Assembly: GCA_934573945.1 (NCBI GenBank)
Contig: CAKTMQ010000006.1
Span: forward strand, 1 to 31,916
DNA: 31,916 nucleotides
Reading direction: 5' to 3'
From: an uncultured Oscillospiraceae bacterium
GTDB taxonomy: Bacteria; Bacillota; Clostridia; Oscillospirales; Oscillospiraceae
The number at the start of each line of letters is the position of its first letter. Within the stretch, counting starts at the first letter, position 1. Of the stretch, positions 7,472 to 15,559 are shown piece by piece. The translations under genes and the position numbers were made by a program. Under the pieces are notes generated by a model, which was not told the origin of the DNA, made no database searches, and was given only the letters and a program-made list of their open reading frames with translations.

Positions 7472-8562
7472 TGGCGAATTTGAAAACAACACTGTGCGGC
7501 GTGGAGATGGACAGCCCATTTGTCCTGGGCTCCGGCCCCCTTTCCTACGGTGCGGAGGGCATCATCAAGGCGGCGAAGGCCGGTGCCGGCGCCGTTGTGA
7601 CCAAGACGATCCGACGTAAGGCCTGTGTCAATCCCACACCCCACATGGCGCTGTGCGACGGCAATTCCATCCTCAACACGGAAAAGTGGTCCGATTATCC
7701 GGCAGAGCGCTGGATCGGCGAGGAGATCCAGAAGTGCAAGGAGGGAGGCGTCAAGGTACTGATCTGCAACATCGGCGGCGACCGCGACGAGCTGCTGGAG
7801 CTGGCAGGGCCGGTGGAAAAGGCCGGCGCCGACATCATCGAGTTCAGCGGCAGCGGTTATTTTGACGCCGGAGATCTGGTGTCGGCAGTGGCGGATCTGA
7901 AAAAAGAGGTCTCGGTGCCGATCATTGTCAAACTCAACTCCAACTGGAGCAACACGCTGGAGATCGCCCAGCAGTGCATCGACGCCAAAGTGGACGGTGT
8001 GACCTGTATGGACTCCATGGGTCCCACGCTGCGGCTGGATCTGGCCACCGGTGCGCCTCGCATCGGCGGCAACGGCGGCTACGGCTGGATCACCGGCGCG
8101 CCCATGCTGCCCTTCTCCCTGCAGATCGTGCGAACGGTCGCCCGCATGACGGACAAGGACATCATCGGCCTGGGCGGCATCACCAAGGCGGCCGACGCGC
8201 TGGAGATGCTGCTGGCCGGCGCCTCCTGCTGCGGCGTCTGTACCGCGGCCATTATCAAGGGCGTGGACTATTTCACCACGCTGAACCGGCAGCTGAGCGA
8301 GCTGATGGATCAGTACGGCTACGCCACCGTCGCAGACGCCAGCCGCAAGTCTCTGCAGTACACCGAGATGAACGAGGCGCACCATTGCAGCGAATTTACC
8401 TACGATGCGGACAAGTGCACCGGCTGCGGGCGCTGCATGACGGTCTGTCCCTATGACGCCCGTGTGCTGAGCGGCAAGACCATGACGGTGGACGCCGCCA
8501 AGTGCCGTGCCTGCGGTATCTGCTTTAATGCCTGCGCGCCCGGCGCCATCAAAATCAGATGA
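7471..8562 (+). CDS. PreA-like dihydropyrimidine/dihydroorotate dehydrogenase-family protein with C-terminal 2x[4Fe-4S] domain
   Basis: A 363-residue fusion of a TIM-barrel flavin domain (about 1-300) and a bacterial ferredoxin domain. The barrel resembles PreA and class 1B dihydroorotate dehydrogenases: 'VKLNSNWSNTLEIAQ', 'GGYGWITGAPMLPFSLQIV' and 'DIIGLGGI' (FMN phosphate site). Two [4Fe-4S] sets follow: C316, C319, C322, C326 and C345, C348, C351, C355. In PreA the catalytic loop reads N-x-S-C-P; here the equivalent stretch is EFSGSGYF (124-131), without Cys. The protein may therefore be an electron carrier or act on a different substrate. Start at 7471 overlaps the previous stop and has GGAGG at 7458-7462, so translation is probably coupled. 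No PreT-like NAD(P)H subunit is adjacent. Confidence 0.85.
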   Translation: MANLKTTLCGVEMDSPFVLGSGPLSYGAEGIIKAAKAGAGAVVTKTIRRKACVNPTPHMALCDGNSILNTEKWSDYPAERWIGEEIQKCKEGGVKVLICNIGGDRDELLELAGPVEKAGADIIEFSGSGYFDAGDLVSAVADLKKEVSVPIIVKLNSNWSNTLEIAQQCIDAKVDGVTCMDSMGPTLRLDLATGAPRIGGNGGYGWITGAPMLPFSLQIVRTVARMTDKDIIGLGGITKAADALEMLLAGASCCGVCTAAIIKGVDYFTTLNRQLSELMDQYGYATVADASRKSLQYTEMNEAHHCSEFTYDADKCTGCGRCMTVCPYDARVLSGKTMTVDAAKCRACGICFNACAPGAIKIR

Positions 8563-8596
8563 TCTGTCGCTGCGGCGGCAGGAGAAGGAAGGCAAC

Positions 8597-9451
8597 ATGG
8601 CGACTTTTTACAGACCTGAAACACTGCGGGAGGCGTTGGAACTGATGGGCACCTACGCAGGTACCATCCGGCCGTTGGCCGGCGGCACTGATCTGATGGT
8701 GCATCTGCGGGAGCAGAGCAGGAAGGTGCAGGGTATCACGCGTTTTATGGATATTGCCAGACTTCCGCAGCTGCACGGGATGTGCGTGGAGGAGGGAGAG
8801 CTGTGCATTGGTGCAGGTGTCTCTCACACGGAGATCGCGGCCTCACCGCTGGTAAGGCAGTATGTCGGCGCACTGTGCAACGCCTCCGGCTCGGTGGGGT
8901 CACCCCAGATCCGGAATTCCGGTACCATCGGCGGCAATGTCTGCAACGGCTCGTTGGCGGCGGACACGCTGTCGGTGCTGACGGCAGTGGATGCGCGGCT
9001 GGAGCTGCATTCCACTGCCGGTGTACGGCTGGTGAAGATGGCAGGGCTGCATCAGGGGCGGGGCAAGCTGGATATACAGCCCAATGAGCTGCTGGTACGG
9101 CTGCGGCTGCCGATCCTGGAGGGCTATCGCTTTGCCTTTCTCAAGCTGGGCCGCAGAAAGGCACTGGCCATCTCCCGTATGAATATGGCGGTGGCGGTGA
9201 AGCTGCAGGACGGCGTGATGGCGGATGTGCGGATCGCGCCGGGATGTGTGTTCTCCCAACCGGAGCGTGCCGGTGCCGCCGAGGCGCTGCTGCGGGGCAG
9301 AAAGCCCGATGCGCAGCTGCTGGAGCAGGCGGGAAAAGCGGTATCCGCCCAGATGATCGAACGGACGGGGATCCGCTGGTCTACAGAATACAAACAGCCT
9401 GTCGTGGAGGCGCTGACGGTCAGAGCGCTGCGGGCGGCCTTGGAGGGATGA
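8597..9451 (+). CDS. Xanthine dehydrogenase-family FAD-binding subunit 1 (medium chain)
   Basis: A 284-residue medium subunit of the CO dehydrogenase/xanthine dehydrogenase FAD family. The two diagnostic FAD-contact motifs are present: RPLAGGTDL (26-33 region) and GSPQIRNSGTIGGN (101-114). It should carry electrons from the 2Fe-2S subunit to NAD+ or another acceptor. The ATG at 8597 follows AGGAAGG; an upstream in-frame opening overlaps the previous gene and is unlikely. The stop overlaps the following gene's ATG region (ATGA), showing tight coupling. It probably serves the large subunit at 3760-6102, although a second, separate set lies downstream. Confidence 0.9.
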   Translation: MATFYRPETLREALELMGTYAGTIRPLAGGTDLMVHLREQSRKVQGITRFMDIARLPQLHGMCVEEGELCIGAGVSHTEIAASPLVRQYVGALCNASGSVGSPQIRNSGTIGGNVCNGSLAADTLSVLTAVDARLELHSTAGVRLVKMAGLHQGRGKLDIQPNELLVRLRLPILEGYRFAFLKLGRRKALAISRMNMAVAVKLQDGVMADVRIAPGCVFSQPERAGAAEALLRGRKPDAQLLEQAGKAVSAQMIERTGIRWSTEYKQPVVEALTVRALRAALEG

Positions 9452-9453
9452 CG

Positions 9454-9921
9454 ATGGTGACCATCAGCTTTACACTTAACGGAGAACCGTGTACGGTGAC
9501 AGTAAATGAGACGGAGCGGCTGCTGGATGTGCTGCGTGACCGTCTGTTCCTGACGGGTACCAAGGAGGGCTGCGGCATCGGTGAATGCGGCGCCTGCACG
9601 GTGATCGTGGACGGGAGAAACGTCAATGCCTGCCTGACCATGGCGCCCAGCGTGGACGGACGGAACGTGATCACCATTGAGGGTGTGGCGCAGAACGAGG
9701 AGCTTGCGCCGATCCAGAAGTCCATTTTGCAGCACCACGCCTTCCAGTGCGGTTTCTGCACGCCGGGCATCATCATGAGCGCTAAGGCGCTGCTGGACAG
9801 CAATCCCCACCCTACCCGGGAGGAGATCAAGGTGGCTATCTCCGGCAACCTCTGCCGCTGTACCGGCTATGAGCAGATCGTGGAGGCCATCGAGGCGGTG
9901 GCGGACGGCAGAGTGCGGTAA
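9454..9921 (+). CDS. Xanthine dehydrogenase-family [2Fe-2S] subunit 1 (small chain)
   Basis: A 155-residue two-cluster ferredoxin subunit. The N-terminal plant-type 2Fe-2S site uses C40, C45, C48 and C60 (CGIGECGAC..C); the C-terminal helical site uses C99, C102, C134 and C136 (CGFC...CRC). Length and motifs are typical for the small subunit of xanthine dehydrogenase-type enzymes. Two ATGs compete: 9448, with GGAGGG touching it, and 9454, with the same site at a 6-nt spacing. I choose 9454. Electrons would flow from the Mo centre through these clusters to the FAD subunit encoded just upstream. Confidence 0.92.
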   Translation: MVTISFTLNGEPCTVTVNETERLLDVLRDRLFLTGTKEGCGIGECGACTVIVDGRNVNACLTMAPSVDGRNVITIEGVAQNEELAPIQKSILQHHAFQCGFCTPGIIMSAKALLDSNPHPTREEIKVAISGNLCRCTGYEQIVEAIEAVADGRVR

Positions 9922-10011
9922 AGCAAAGCGGCGCTTTACTGCAGAAAAGAGTGATGTTTCAGGGCATATCGTGCCCATGAGCATAATTCCACAGGAAAGG
10001 AGGAAAGACAG

Positions 10012-10713
10012 ATGGAAAAAGTGAAAATCTTAGGTGTTTGTTCCAGTCACAGAGCCGGCGGCGCAACGGAATACTGTGTGCAGGAGGCGCTCAAGGAAGC
10101 TGCCAAGATCCCGGGTGTCACCACGGAGTATATGACCCTGCGGGGCAAGAAGATCCAGCATTGCATCCACTGCAACGCCTGCGTGAAAAACAAGTGCAAA
10201 TGTGTGCTGAAGGATGACTTCAATGAACTGTTTGACCAGTTCCTGGAGGCTGATGGCTACATCATCGGCACACCGGTGTACTCTTGCAGCGCCAGCTCCA
10301 ATCTGCAGGCTTTTTTGAGCAGAATGCGTCCCAGCGGCGTGGTGGCGCCGGGTGTGTTCATCAACAAGGTCGGCGGTGCGCTCTCTACCGGCGGCACCCG
10401 CAACGGCGGCCAGGAAATGGCAAATATGGTCATCCACAATTTCTATACCTGCTATGAGATCCTGGTCACCGGCGGCCCGTCCGGCAACTATACGGGCGCC
10501 TGCGTCTGGTCACAGGACAGACGGGCAGAGGGCGCCGCAGAGGACGAGGTCGGCATGAAGTGCGTCCGTGGTCTGGGACAGCGTGTCGCCGAGGCGGCGC
10601 TGATCCTGAAGAACGGCAAGGCGCTGTTGTCCTCTGAGGGGATCCAGTTCTCCGACAAAAATGTACTCTGGACAGCCAAGTCCGAGAAATATGCCACTGG
10701 TCAAATCACCTGA
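10012..10713 (+). CDS. Flavodoxin-fold iron-sulfur flavoprotein (NADPH-dependent FMN reductase family)
   Basis: A 233-residue flavodoxin-like protein. Residues 10-21 (CSSHRAGGATEY) resemble the FMN phosphate-binding loop, and C51, C54, C57 and C62 (CIHCNACVKNKC, with an extra C64) form the compact cysteine motif of Isf-type iron-sulfur flavoproteins, which bind one [4Fe-4S] next to FMN. 'DGYIIGTPVYSCSASSNLQAFLSR' style sequence is typical of the family. Such proteins are electron carriers in anaerobes. Its place between the first hydroxylase set and the importer suggests it moves electrons for this pathway. The start is set by AAAGGAGGAAA. The 90-nt gap before it holds only two small hairpins without T-runs. 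Confidence 0.85.
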   Translation: MEKVKILGVCSSHRAGGATEYCVQEALKEAAKIPGVTTEYMTLRGKKIQHCIHCNACVKNKCKCVLKDDFNELFDQFLEADGYIIGTPVYSCSASSNLQAFLSRMRPSGVVAPGVFINKVGGALSTGGTRNGGQEMANMVIHNFYTCYEILVTGGPSGNYTGACVWSQDRRAEGAAEDEVGMKCVRGLGQRVAEAALILKNGKALLSSEGIQFSDKNVLWTAKSEKYATGQIT

Positions 10714-10765
10714 ATCAACAATAGGATCTTCGAGAGAAAGATAATTGGAAAGGACGATTACTACC

Positions 10766-11851
10766 ATGAAGAAATTTTTGGCACTTCTGCTTGCTGCAAT
10801 GATGGTTCTGGCGCTGGTCGCCTGCGGCGCTCCTGCGCAGAATGATACGCCCGAGACGCCCGACGAGGATGGTGATGCTGCCCCCGCTGCCGCCAAGGTG
10901 TTTATGTCCATCTCTCTGGGCGGCCTGGGCGACCAGGGCTACAACGACTCCGCTTACGCCGGTGCAAAGAAGGCGGAAGAGGAGCTGGGCATCCAGCTGG
11001 ACGTCTATGAGCCCACCTCCATCGCGGAGATCGAGGCACAGATGATGACCGTCGCTGCCAGCGGCGAGTACGACCTGATCCTGGGCATCGGCGCCGACAA
11101 CGCCTCCGCCGTGGAGAAGGCCGCTACCGCGTATCCCGATCAGGCCTTTGCCTGCTATCAGACGGTCATTGACCTGCCCAACGTGCTGTACAGCAACTCC
11201 GCTTATGAGGAGGCCGGTTATCAGCTGGGCGTGATGTGCGCGGAGCTGTATCGTGACAACGCGCTGCCCGGTGTTGCAGAGGGCTGTCACAAGGTGGGCT
11301 ACATTCTGGGTACGGCCAGCGCTGAGCTGTACACCCAGGTCTACGCGCTGTGGGCCGGCGGCCTGAGCGTGGATCCCGATTTCGAAGTGGTCGTGGCTGA
11401 GGTCGGAAACTGGAATGACCAGGCCAAGGCCAAGGAGCTGGCTGCCGCCATGTATGACAAGGGCTGCGGCATCGTGATGCAGGGCGCCGGCGCTGCCGGT
11501 CTGGGTCTGTTTGAGGCGGCCAAGGAGTACGGCCTGTATGCCATCGGCAGCTCCGCCAACCAGAATGACCTGACCGACACCGTGATCTGCTCCCGTATGG
11601 AGAAGATGGATCTGTCCATTTATGAGGCCATCAAGGAGTATGTGACCGGCGAGTTCACCAGCGGCGGTCTGCGCCTGGGCATCAAGGCCGGCGTGTGCTA
11701 CAACGACTGGGACGGCAGCAAGGTCGTGATCCCCGATGACATCAAGGCCGACATTGAGAGCACCGGCGAGAAGATCGTCAGCGGCGAGATCACCAACATC
11801 CCGCTGACTGAAGCGGATGTGCAGGCCTTCAAGGCGAACCTGAACAAGTAA
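10766..11851 (+). CDS. BMP/PnrA-family substrate-binding lipoprotein of an ABC importer
   Basis: A 361-residue exported lipoprotein. The N-terminus has KK, a hydrophobic stretch and the lipobox LVAC with C20 as lipid anchor, followed by a Pro/Asp/Ala-rich linker. The mature part has the Bmp-family start 'GGLGDQGYNDSAYAG', matching PnrA/Med proteins. That family mostly binds purine and other nucleosides or nucleobases. With the hydroxylases on both sides, a purine-like ligand is likely, but this is inference. The ATG at 10766 is chosen because it begins the signal peptide; AAAGGA lies 11 nt upstream. ATPase and two permeases follow in order. Confidence 0.9.
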   Translation: MKKFLALLLAAMMVLALVACGAPAQNDTPETPDEDGDAAPAAAKVFMSISLGGLGDQGYNDSAYAGAKKAEEELGIQLDVYEPTSIAEIEAQMMTVAASGEYDLILGIGADNASAVEKAATAYPDQAFACYQTVIDLPNVLYSNSAYEEAGYQLGVMCAELYRDNALPGVAEGCHKVGYILGTASAELYTQVYALWAGGLSVDPDFEVVVAEVGNWNDQAKAKELAAAMYDKGCGIVMQGAGAAGLGLFEAAKEYGLYAIGSSANQNDLTDTVICSRMEKMDLSIYEAIKEYVTGEFTSGGLRLGIKAGVCYNDWDGSKVVIPDDIKADIESTGEKIVSGEITNIPLTEADVQAFKANLNK

Positions 11852-11923
11852 TCCAAAGTAAACACAATGTAATGTGACGACATTCGTCGGAACCCAAATC
11901 AATAAAAGGGGCGGACAAAGATC

Positions 11924-13459
11924 GTGAAAGAGAACTCCAATGACAAGACAAATGCTGCCGTAGAGCTCCGCAGTATCACAAAGACCTTCGGCTCATTTGT
12001 CGCCAATTCCCATATTGATTTTGATGTACGTTACGGCGAAGTGCATGGCTTATTGGGCGAGAACGGCGCGGGCAAAAGCACGCTGATGAACGTTCTGTTC
12101 GGACTGCTGGCGCCTGACGCCGGTGAGATCCTTGTCGATGGGGAGCCGCGGGACATCCGCGGCCCCCACGACGCCATGACGCTTGGCATCCAGATGGTAC
12201 ATCAACATTTTATGCTGGCGCTCCCCTATAAAGGGTGGGAGAACGTGATTTTGGGCGAGGAGCCTGAGAAATACAAGTTTTTTATTGATAAGCAAAAGTC
12301 CTATCAAGAGATGGAAAAAGCAGCCGCTCTCTGCGGCTTTAAGATCGATCCGAATCAAACGGTTCTTGATATGTCAATTCCGGCGCGGCAGAAGCTAGAG
12401 ATCGTCCGCGCCCTGTTTCATAAGTGTAATGTGATCATCCTGGACGAGCCGACGGCCGTCCTTTCGGAAAACGAGTCGGATGAGCTGCTGGCGCTGATCA
12501 AAAAGCTGCGGGACGACGGCAAGGCGATCATCATCATTACCCATAAGCTGCGGGAGGCTATGGAGATCTGTGACCGGATCACCGTACTGCGGCATGGTGA
12601 GGTGGTGCTGGAGGAGCGGACGGAAAACGTCACCAAGGAATCGCTGGCCACGGCCATGGTGGGACACCCGGTGCTTTTTGAGCTGCCTGAGCGGGTGACG
12701 GTACAGGAGCCGCAGCCCATCGTACAGTTTGAGAAAGTATCCACCGGCACTGGCAAGTCCAATCTCCACGATGTGGCGCTGGAGATCAGCGGCGGCGAGA
12801 TATTCGGTATCGCCGGTGTGGAGGGCAACGGCCAGCGGGATCTGGTCAATGCCCTGCTGGGACTGCAGAAGGTCAAACACGGCAGCATCAGGCTCCACGG
12901 GCAGGATCTGGCGTCACTGGGTGCCAGAGGCTGTACGCGGCTGATCGCCCATGTGGCGGAGGATCGCCATATGCAGGGCTATATCAACGACTTTTCTATT
13001 GTGGAGAATGTCATGCTGGGACGGCAGGACGAGGGCACGCTCCAGAAAAAGGGCTGGGTGGACAAGCAGGCCACCCGTGCCATGACCCGGGAGATCGTGG
13101 AGAAATTCGATGTGCGCATCGCCTCCATTGATGAGCCGGCCGGTTCCCTCTCCGGCGGCAACCAGCAGAAGCTGCTGATAGGCCGTGAGTTTACCAAGCC
13201 GGATATTGAGCTGATCATTGCCGAGCAGCCCAGCCGCGGGCTGGACATTGCCTCTACGGAGTATGTGCACCAGTGTCTGATCGAGATGCGCAACAAGGGC
13301 AAGGCGGTCATCCTGATCACGGCAGATCTGGATGAGCTGATGTCGCTGTCCGACCGGGTGGGTGTGATCTACGACGGGGAATTTGTGGCTTTCGGCAAGC
13401 CGGATGATTTTACACCGACGCAGCTGGGTCTGTATATGACGGGAGGTAAGGCGAATTGA
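11924..13459 (+). CDS. ABC importer ATPase with two nucleotide-binding domains (nucleoside/sugar class)
   Basis: A 511-residue protein with two ABC domains, as in YufO and RbsA. Domain 1: Walker A GENGAGKST (45-53), Q-loop around HQHFMLA, a degenerate signature SIPARQ (151-156), Walker B IILDEP (171-176). Domain 2: a degenerate Walker A (GVEGNGQRD), a full signature LSGGNQQ and 'AEQPSRGLDI'. The asymmetry is typical of this class. It energises the permeases encoded next. The start is GTG at 11924 after an AGGGGCGGA sequence; no in-frame ATG is near. The stop overlaps the next start (TTGA). The first 450 bases look slightly more AT-rich than the rest. Confidence 0.93.
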   Translation: MKENSNDKTNAAVELRSITKTFGSFVANSHIDFDVRYGEVHGLLGENGAGKSTLMNVLFGLLAPDAGEILVDGEPRDIRGPHDAMTLGIQMVHQHFMLALPYKGWENVILGEEPEKYKFFIDKQKSYQEMEKAAALCGFKIDPNQTVLDMSIPARQKLEIVRALFHKCNVIILDEPTAVLSENESDELLALIKKLRDDGKAIIIITHKLREAMEICDRITVLRHGEVVLEERTENVTKESLATAMVGHPVLFELPERVTVQEPQPIVQFEKVSTGTGKSNLHDVALEISGGEIFGIAGVEGNGQRDLVNALLGLQKVKHGSIRLHGQDLASLGARGCTRLIAHVAEDRHMQGYINDFSIVENVMLGRQDEGTLQKKGWVDKQATRAMTREIVEKFDVRIASIDEPAGSLSGGNQQKLLIGREFTKPDIELIIAEQPSRGLDIASTEYVHQCLIEMRNKGKAVILITADLDELMSLSDRVGVIYDGEFVAFGKPDDFTPTQLGLYMTGGKAN

Positions 13460-14547
13460 AGACTTCGGATAAAATAGCCGTGATCAGGCAGACACCGTTC
13501 TCCCGTTATCTGGTGCGGTTCTGGAACTGGCTGGTGGTCTCGCCTGTCAGCGCCATGCTGTGCTCCTTCGTGATCAGCGGTATCCTCATCGCTATTCTGG
13601 GCTACAATCCCTTTGTGACATACGGGTATCTGTTGGTGGGCGCTTTCGGCGGACTGGACAAGCTGGTCAGCTCGCTGGCACTGATGACGCCGGTGCTGTT
13701 CTGCGCACTGAGCCATATGTTGGGCGCCCGGGTAGGTGTGTCCAATCTGGGTATGGAGGGACAGTTCCTGGGCGGCGCCATGACGGCGGCGCTGGTGGCG
13801 CTGGTCTGTCCGCCCTCTGTGGGGCGGCTGGGCATGATCGTCATCTGCCTGCTCTCCGGCGCCGTGATGGGCGGCCTGATCGGCGCTGTTCCGGCCATCA
13901 TCAAGCGCAGGCTGGGCGGCAACGAGATGCTGATCTCCCTGATGATGAACTACGTGGTGGATCTCTTTACGCTGTATCTGCTTCACAATGTGGTACAGAA
14001 CCCGGACAACATCACCCCGGCCACCGCGCCGATCCCCGATGGGGCGAAGCTGACTCAGCTGGTGCCCGGCACACAGCTGACCACCGGTTTTCTGCTGGCA
14101 CTGGCCATCTCCGGACTGCTGTGGGTGTTCCTCTACAAAACGGTCAGCGGCTACAAGGTGCGCGCCATCGGCATCAACCCCAGCGTGGCACGCTACAAGG
14201 GAATGAACGAGCAGCGCACCATGATGTGGGTGTTTATCGCGGCAGGCGCCATCGCCGGTGTAGGCGGTGCGGTGCAGATCCAGGGTGTGCACTACTGCTT
14301 TATTCAGGGTATGTCCCCCGGTTACGGCTGGGATGGCATCTCTGCGGCGCTGCTTGGTTCCTGTGAGCCTGTGGGCGCCATCCTGGGCGCATTCGTGTTC
14401 GGCGCACTGCGCAGCGGCAGTATGTATCTGGGGCGTATGTACTCCGTTCCCAGCGATTTCATCTATATGCTGGAGGGCGTTACCATGCTCTTTATCGCCG
14501 CTCCCGCACTTCTGCGCAAGCTGAAGATCGCGCAGAAGAAGGCGTGA
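13456..14547 (+). CDS. ABC importer permease 1 (BPD_transp_2 family)
   Basis: A 363-residue multi-pass membrane protein of the branched-chain/ribose/nucleoside permease family, matching YufP-type nucleoside permeases. 'GARVGVSNLGMEGQFLGGAM' and 'GYKVRAIGINPSVARYKGM' are the usual conserved cytoplasmic and membrane segments. The start is TTG at 13456, overlapping the ATPase stop, with GGGAGG (13441-13446) 9 nt upstream; no better in-frame start exists. It should form a heterodimeric channel with the next gene product. Confidence 0.92.
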   Translation: MKTSDKIAVIRQTPFSRYLVRFWNWLVVSPVSAMLCSFVISGILIAILGYNPFVTYGYLLVGAFGGLDKLVSSLALMTPVLFCALSHMLGARVGVSNLGMEGQFLGGAMTAALVALVCPPSVGRLGMIVICLLSGAVMGGLIGAVPAIIKRRLGGNEMLISLMMNYVVDLFTLYLLHNVVQNPDNITPATAPIPDGAKLTQLVPGTQLTTGFLLALAISGLLWVFLYKTVSGYKVRAIGINPSVARYKGMNEQRTMMWVFIAAGAIAGVGGAVQIQGVHYCFIQGMSPGYGWDGISAALLGSCEPVGAILGAFVFGALRSGSMYLGRMYSVPSDFIYMLEGVTMLFIAAPALLRKLKIAQKKA

Positions 14548-14589
14548 TGACTGCGGTCGAAGAATTTGAAAGGCAGGAGTTGAAAGTCT

Positions 14590-15525
14590 GTGAATATACT
14601 GCAACTGATTTTTAATGTGGGCGTTTTCGCGGCCACTTTCCGACTGGCCATCTCCGTGGCGTTGGCAACGCTGGGCACCACCTTTGCAGGACGCTCCGGC
14701 ATCCTCTGTATGGGACAGGAGGGTATCATGCTCATCACCGGCTGCGTGGGCGTGATCTTCTCCCACTATTGCCGCAATCCCTATATCGCCCTGCTGGGCG
14801 CCATGGTGGTGGGCATTCTGTTGGGCTTGCTGTACGCCTATTTCGCGGTCAGCCAGTACGGCAACAACGTGATCATCGGCGTGGGCCTGAACTTCTTTGG
14901 CCTGGGCTTTTCCGCGCTGCTGATCCCCATCGTCTGGGGCAATCAGGGCACCTCTCCCTCCGTCCCCGGTCTGGAGAACTTCATGACACTGGTGGAGGCC
15001 AGAGAGAAGGGCGCACTGGCGCAGGTATTCGGTGTGCAGAACATCATGCTGATCGTGTGTCTGGTGCTGGTGGCGGCAGGCTGGATCTTTCTGTATAAGA
15101 CAAAGACCGGCCTTCGCATCCGCATCGCCGGTGAGCTGCCCATGGCCATTGAGTGTACCGGCGGCAGCGTGGTGAAGATCCGCTATCTGTGCATGGCCAT
15201 CTGCGGAATGTGCCTTGCGCTGGCGGGCTGCATGGTCTCGCTGGGACAGGCCAAAATGTTTGGCCGGAATATGATGGCAGGCCGTGGCTACGTGGGTCTG
15301 GCACTGTGCACGCTGGGACGCTATAACCCGGTGGGGGCGCTGCTGGCGGCGATCCTGTACGGCTTTACGGATGCCATCCAGACACGTTTGCAGGGTGAGG
15401 GCGTGCCCTCCCAGTTTATCCAGATGCTGCCCTACGTATTTACGATCGTGGTGATCGCCTGCTCCGGCAAGATCAATGCGCCGGCGGCGCTGGGCGTTCC
15501 CTTCAAGGGTAAACGGGAGCAGTGA
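14590..15525 (+). CDS. ABC importer permease 2 (BPD_transp_2 family)
   Basis: A 311-residue membrane protein of the same family as the previous permease, resembling YufQ. 'GRSGILCMGQEGIMLITGC' and 'KTGLRIRIAGELPMAIECTG' are the conserved stretches equivalent to those in permease 1. The start is GTG at 14590 with AGGAG about 10 nt upstream. It closes the four-gene importer (binding protein, ATPase, two permeases), which lies between the two hydroxylase sets. Confidence 0.92.
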   Translation: MNILQLIFNVGVFAATFRLAISVALATLGTTFAGRSGILCMGQEGIMLITGCVGVIFSHYCRNPYIALLGAMVVGILLGLLYAYFAVSQYGNNVIIGVGLNFFGLGFSALLIPIVWGNQGTSPSVPGLENFMTLVEAREKGALAQVFGVQNIMLIVCLVLVAAGWIFLYKTKTGLRIRIAGELPMAIECTGGSVVKIRYLCMAICGMCLALAGCMVSLGQAKMFGRNMMAGRGYVGLALCTLGRYNPVGALLAAILYGFTDAIQTRLQGEGVPSQFIQMLPYVFTIVVIACSGKINAPAALGVPFKGKREQ

Positions 15526-15559
15526 CAACGGGGGCTGTTCAGAAAGGTAGGTGCAGGAC

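Noticed and set aside
7471..8562. PreA-like gene as a pseudogene because its catalytic loop is missing
   Set aside because: The frame is intact, both ferredoxin motifs are complete and the gene is translationally coupled to its neighbour.
9918..9976. Two small hairpins between the 2Fe-2S gene and the flavoprotein gene as a terminator
   Set aside because: The stems have only 5-7 bp and no T-run follows; the operon probably continues through them.
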